NCBI GenBank assembly: GCA_910586725.1 | Contig: CAJUJL010000002.1 | Span: 79,742 to 143,741, forward strand | Direction: 5' to 3' | From: an uncultured Lachnospiraceae bacterium | Lineage (GTDB): Bacteria; Bacillota; Clostridia; Lachnospirales; Lachnospiraceae | Length of the DNA: 64,000 nt | Shown here: positions 61,905 to 64,000 of the stretch, in pieces | Layout of the letters: each line of letters opens with the position of its first letter | Numbering within the stretch: position 1 is the first letter of the stretch | Position numbers and translations under genes: made by a program | The notes under the pieces: model-generated | What the model was told of the DNA's origin: nothing | The model's input: the letters and a program-made list of their open reading frames with translations, nothing else | Databases searched by the model: none

Positions 61905-63512
61905 TTATTGGCAGTCCGTTTGAATTGCGGCTTCTACGAAGCCTTTAAACAGCGGATGCGGGCGGTTCGGCCTGGATTTCAATTCAGGGTGCGCCTGGGT
62001 TGCGATAAACCAGGGGTGTCCGGGCAGCTCAATCATCTCTACAATGCGTCCGTCCGGAGAAATGCCACAGAGGTTCATGCCTTTTTCTGTTAAAGGATTC
62101 CGATAGTCGTTGTTGACTTCGTAGCGGTGGCGGTGCCTTTCGTGAATGACTTCTTCTCCATATAAAGCATACGATTTTGAAGCTTTGTCCAACGCGCATG
62201 GGTAGGAGCCCAGCCGCAGGGTTCCGCCGATGTCTTCAATGCCATCCTGGTCCGGCATCAGAGAAATAACGGGATGCGTTGTATGCGGGTTTAATTCTAT
62301 GCTGTGTGCGTCATGCATGGCACAGACGTTTCTGGCAAATTCAATAATTGCCACCTGCATGCCAAGACATAAGCCAAGATAAGGAATTTGATGAATTCTT
62401 GCGTAATGGACGGCAGCAATCATTCCTTCTACGCCCCGGTCGCCAAAACCGCCGGGAACGATGATTCCCTGGGCATTTCCGAGAATTTCAGCAGCGTTTT
62501 CGTCGTTTAATAATTCAGAATCCACCCATTGGATATTGACTGTGGCATGGCTGGCGATACCGCCGTGTTTCAGGGCTTCCACAACGGAAATATAAGCGTC
62601 ATGAAGCTGAGTGTATTTGCCGACAAGCGCGATGCTGACCTCTTTATCGGGATGCCTTAAGTCATTTACCATTTGCTTCCAGTCGTCTAAGTTTGGTTTG
62701 GGACATTCTAATTTCAGACATTCGCAGGCAATCGTTGCAAGCCCTTCCTGTTCCATGGCAAGGGGAGCCTCATAAAGATATTCGACATCCAAATTCTGCA
62801 TGACATGATTGCTTGGAACATTGCAGAAGAGAGCGATTTTGTCTTTTAATCCCTGGTCGAGCGGATGCTCGGAACGGCAGACAATGATGTCCGGCTGTAT
62901 GCCCATGCCCTGCAGATCTTTTACGCTGGCCTGAGTCGGCTTTGTTTTCAGTTCGCCGGAGGCTTTGATGTATGGAATCAGCGTAACGTGGATTAAAATA
63001 GCGTTTTCATGGCCAATATCGTGCTGAAACTGCCTTATAGCTTCTAAAAACGGCTGGCTTTCAATGTCGCCGACTGTGCCGCCGACTTCAATAATGGCGA
63101 TGTGCGTGTCTTTGGCTGTAAAATTGCGGTAAAAACGGTTTTTGATTTCGTTTGTAATATGCGGAATTACCTGGACGGTGCCTCCGCCGAAATCTCCCCG
63201 GCGCTCCTTTTGCAGGATAGTCCAGTAGATTTTTCCGGTTGTGACGTTAGAATTTTTGGTCAGGCTTTCATCAATGAAGCGTTCGTAGTGTCCAAGATCC
63301 AGATCGGTTTCAGCGCCGTCGTCCGTGACAAATACTTCGCCGTGCTGGATGGGATTCATTGTTCCCGGGTCTAAATTGATGTAAGGGTCAAATTTCTGCA
63401 TCGTAACGGTGTAGCCGCGGGCTTTTAACAGGCGGCCGAGAGATGCGGCCGTAATTCCCTTTCCAAGTCCCGACACAACGCCGCCGGTGACAAAAACGTA
63501 TTTTACAGGCAT
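61905..63512 (-). CDS. pyrG: CTP synthase
   Basis: Converts UTP and glutamine to CTP. 535 residues from the ATG at 63512, with AAGGAGG upstream on the minus strand; the frame extends to 63536 without support. The synthase domain starts MPVKYVFVTGGVVSGLGKGI (P-loop), with DPYINLDPGTMNP. The C-terminal class I glutamine amidotransferase domain has the nucleophile in LGLCLGMQVAI and the His-Glu pair in QAHPELKSRP. I see no G-rich initial transcript, so attenuation control as in Bacillus is not evident. Confidence 0.97.
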   Translation of the reverse strand: MPVKYVFVTGGVVSGLGKGITAASLGRLLKARGYTVTMQKFDPYINLDPGTMNPIQHGEVFVTDDGAETDLDLGHYERFIDESLTKNSNVTTGKIYWTILQKERRGDFGGGTVQVIPHITNEIKNRFYRNFTAKDTHIAIIEVGGTVGDIESQPFLEAIRQFQHDIGHENAILIHVTLIPYIKASGELKTKPTQASVKDLQGMGIQPDIIVCRSEHPLDQGLKDKIALFCNVPSNHVMQNLDVEYLYEAPLAMEQEGLATIACECLKLECPKPNLDDWKQMVNDLRHPDKEVSIALVGKYTQLHDAYISVVEALKHGGIASHATVNIQWVDSELLNDENAAEILGNAQGIIVPGGFGDRGVEGMIAAVHYARIHQIPYLGLCLGMQVAIIEFARNVCAMHDAHSIELNPHTTHPVISLMPDQDGIEDIGGTLRLGSYPCALDKASKSYALYGEEVIHERHRHRYEVNNDYRNPLTEKGMNLCGISPDGRIVEMIELPGHPWFIATQAHPELKSRPNRPHPLFKGFVEAAIQTDCQ

Positions 63513-63579
63513 AGTTATCCTCCTTTTGTATCTCACTTATATTGCTATGCAATAGAGTTTTCTATAAAATAACTTATTT

Positions 63580-63608
63580 ATTATACTACCTTTTGTGAGA
63601 AAAATCCA
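63580..63608 (-). promoter_or_regulatory. candidate promoter of pyrG
   Basis: On the minus strand TATAAT (63585-63580) with a weak -35 TGGATT (63608-63603) at 17 bases. It lies about 68 bases before the pyrG start. Confidence 0.5.
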
Positions 63609-63680
63609 GTTTATTTACTGTCATTTTTGTGAGGTTTGTGTATGCATATCGCCATTTTGACGGATGCAGACGTCTTTTTA

Positions 63681-63709
63681 TTTCAAAAAACAGGAAAGTC
63701 GGGTATAAT
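63681..63709 (+). promoter_or_regulatory. candidate promoter of the DUF6472 gene
   Basis: TTTCAA (63681-63686), a 17-base spacer, then TATAAT (63704-63709), 35 bases before the start codon. The -35 is weak. Confidence 0.5.
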
Positions 63710-63743
63710 AAAACAGTCATTTTGAAAGATAGGAGAGTAAACA

Positions 63744-63914
63744 ATGGAATGTGATTATTGTGCATACAATGCGTATGATGAAGAGACGGAGGAATATTAT
63801 TGCTCGGTCAATCTGGACGAAGATGATATGGTTCGTTTTATGAGCCGTAAATACAAATCTTGTCCCTGTTTTAAAAACGGGGATGAATATAAAGTGGTAA
63901 GGCGGCAAATGTAA
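63744..63914 (+). CDS. DUF6472-type small cysteine-rich protein
   Basis: 56 residues from the ATG at 63744, with AGGAGAG upstream. Four conserved Cys in CDYC...C and C-P-C (positions about 3, 6, 20, 40 and 42) with acidic stretches and the C-terminal NGDEYKVVRRQM. This matches the DUF6472 family of Lachnospiraceae, a likely metal-binding protein of unknown function. It has its own promoter and terminator. Confidence 0.75.
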   Translation: MECDYCAYNAYDEETEEYYCSVNLDEDDMVRFMSRKYKSCPCFKNGDEYKVVRRQM

Positions 63915-63949
63915 AAAGCAGATTTTTATCAGACTTCTGCATTTTTTTA
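63915..63949 (+). terminator. terminator after the DUF6472 gene
   Basis: GCAGA (63918-63922) pairs with TCTGC (63936-63940), extended by flanking A and T tracts, followed by ATTTTTTTAT. Confidence 0.6.
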
Positions 63950-63995
63950 TAAAAACTGGAAATCCTATCAAAAAACAGAAAAGAGGGTTTTTGAT

Positions 63996-64000
63996 ATGGA
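63996..64000 (+). other. possible start of a further gene, cut by the window end
   Basis: An ATG at 63996 lies 8 bases after AGAGGG. Only five bases remain in the window, so nothing else can be said. Confidence 0.3.

Noticed and set aside
63513..63600. pyrG attenuator with reiterative G addition
   Set aside because: The initial transcribed region shows no GGGC run and no terminator stem between promoter and start.
1..64000. tRNA, rRNA, CRISPR arrays, transposases, prophage or defence islands
   Set aside because: None was recognised. The window is tightly packed core genes. The absence of tRNA genes is by eye only and would need tRNAscan-SE to confirm.

Overview
The window reads as chromosomal DNA of a motile, endospore-forming low-GC Gram-positive, most likely a Lachnospiraceae-type clostridium (Clostridia, cluster XIVa). 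The reasons are a Bacillus/Clostridium-style fla/che operon directly behind codY, a sporulation sigma-K without a pro-sequence, GAF/winged-helix CodY, FliY, CheC and CheD, and small families typical of Lachnospiraceae (DUF6472, CD1871A-type CXXC protein). The species cannot be fixed from the sequence alone. I see no rRNA, tRNA, CRISPR array, transposase or phage gene. No gap between genes exceeds about 300 bases.

Layout. 1-2854: the end of an SPFH/zinc-ribbon protein, two more zinc-ribbon proteins and a DUF975 membrane protein. 3021-4467: aroK-aroE (shikimate pathway). 4529-10910: two secreted proteins, one a 1686-residue LamG / F5/8-type C / Big_2 / InlB-repeat / BspA-repeat surface protein. 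11049-16505: sigK, a YifB/ComM ATPase, dprA and topA. 16591-17367: codY. 17649-49773: a 32-kb flagellar and chemotaxis operon, all on the plus strand: flgB-flgC-fliE-fliF-fliG-fliH-fliI-fliJ-MotE-like-fliK-flgD-TIGR02530-flgE | motA-motB-fliL-fliM-fliY-cheY-fliO-fliP-fliQ-fliR-flhB-flhA-flhF-flhG-cheA-cheW-cheC-cheD-small TM protein-sigD(fliA)-FapA/DUF342-hypothetical-SwrB-like-MltG-like. A strong terminator lies at the bar, between flgE and motA. 49909-55748: a housekeeping cluster rplS-lepB-ylqF-rnhB-ylqG-like-ylqH-yraN-pgeF. 55776-57356: a putative redox trio (TlpA-like lipoprotein, small CXXC membrane protein, polyferredoxin-like membrane protein). 57540-60688: a GntR/YtrA regulator with an ABC transporter. 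60831-63512: an NYN-LOTUS protein and pyrG, convergent, with a 102-bp near-palindrome between them. 63744-63914: a DUF6472 protein.

How it fits together. The flagellar block encodes the proximal rod (FlgB/C, FliE), MS and C ring (FliF/G/M/Y), export apparatus (FliO/P/Q/R, FlhA/B, FliH/I/J), hook (FliK, FlgD, FlgE), stator (MotA/B), placement GTPases (FlhF/G), the chemotaxis core (CheA/W/Y/C/D) and the late sigma factor SigD. Filament, cap, hook-junction and cheB/cheR genes are absent and must lie elsewhere. Candidate CodY boxes overlap both the codY promoter and the flgB promoter, which would tie motility to nutrient status.

Points most worth a second look: a FlgD whose C-terminus looks like a helical repeat from secreted proteins; a CheA without a recognisable P2 domain; a sigma-K-type promoter in front of a pro-less sigK; uncharacterised small proteins inside the fla operon; the redox trio; and the 102-bp palindrome. 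No entirely new system is proven here. Functions are family-based inference unless stated as seen.
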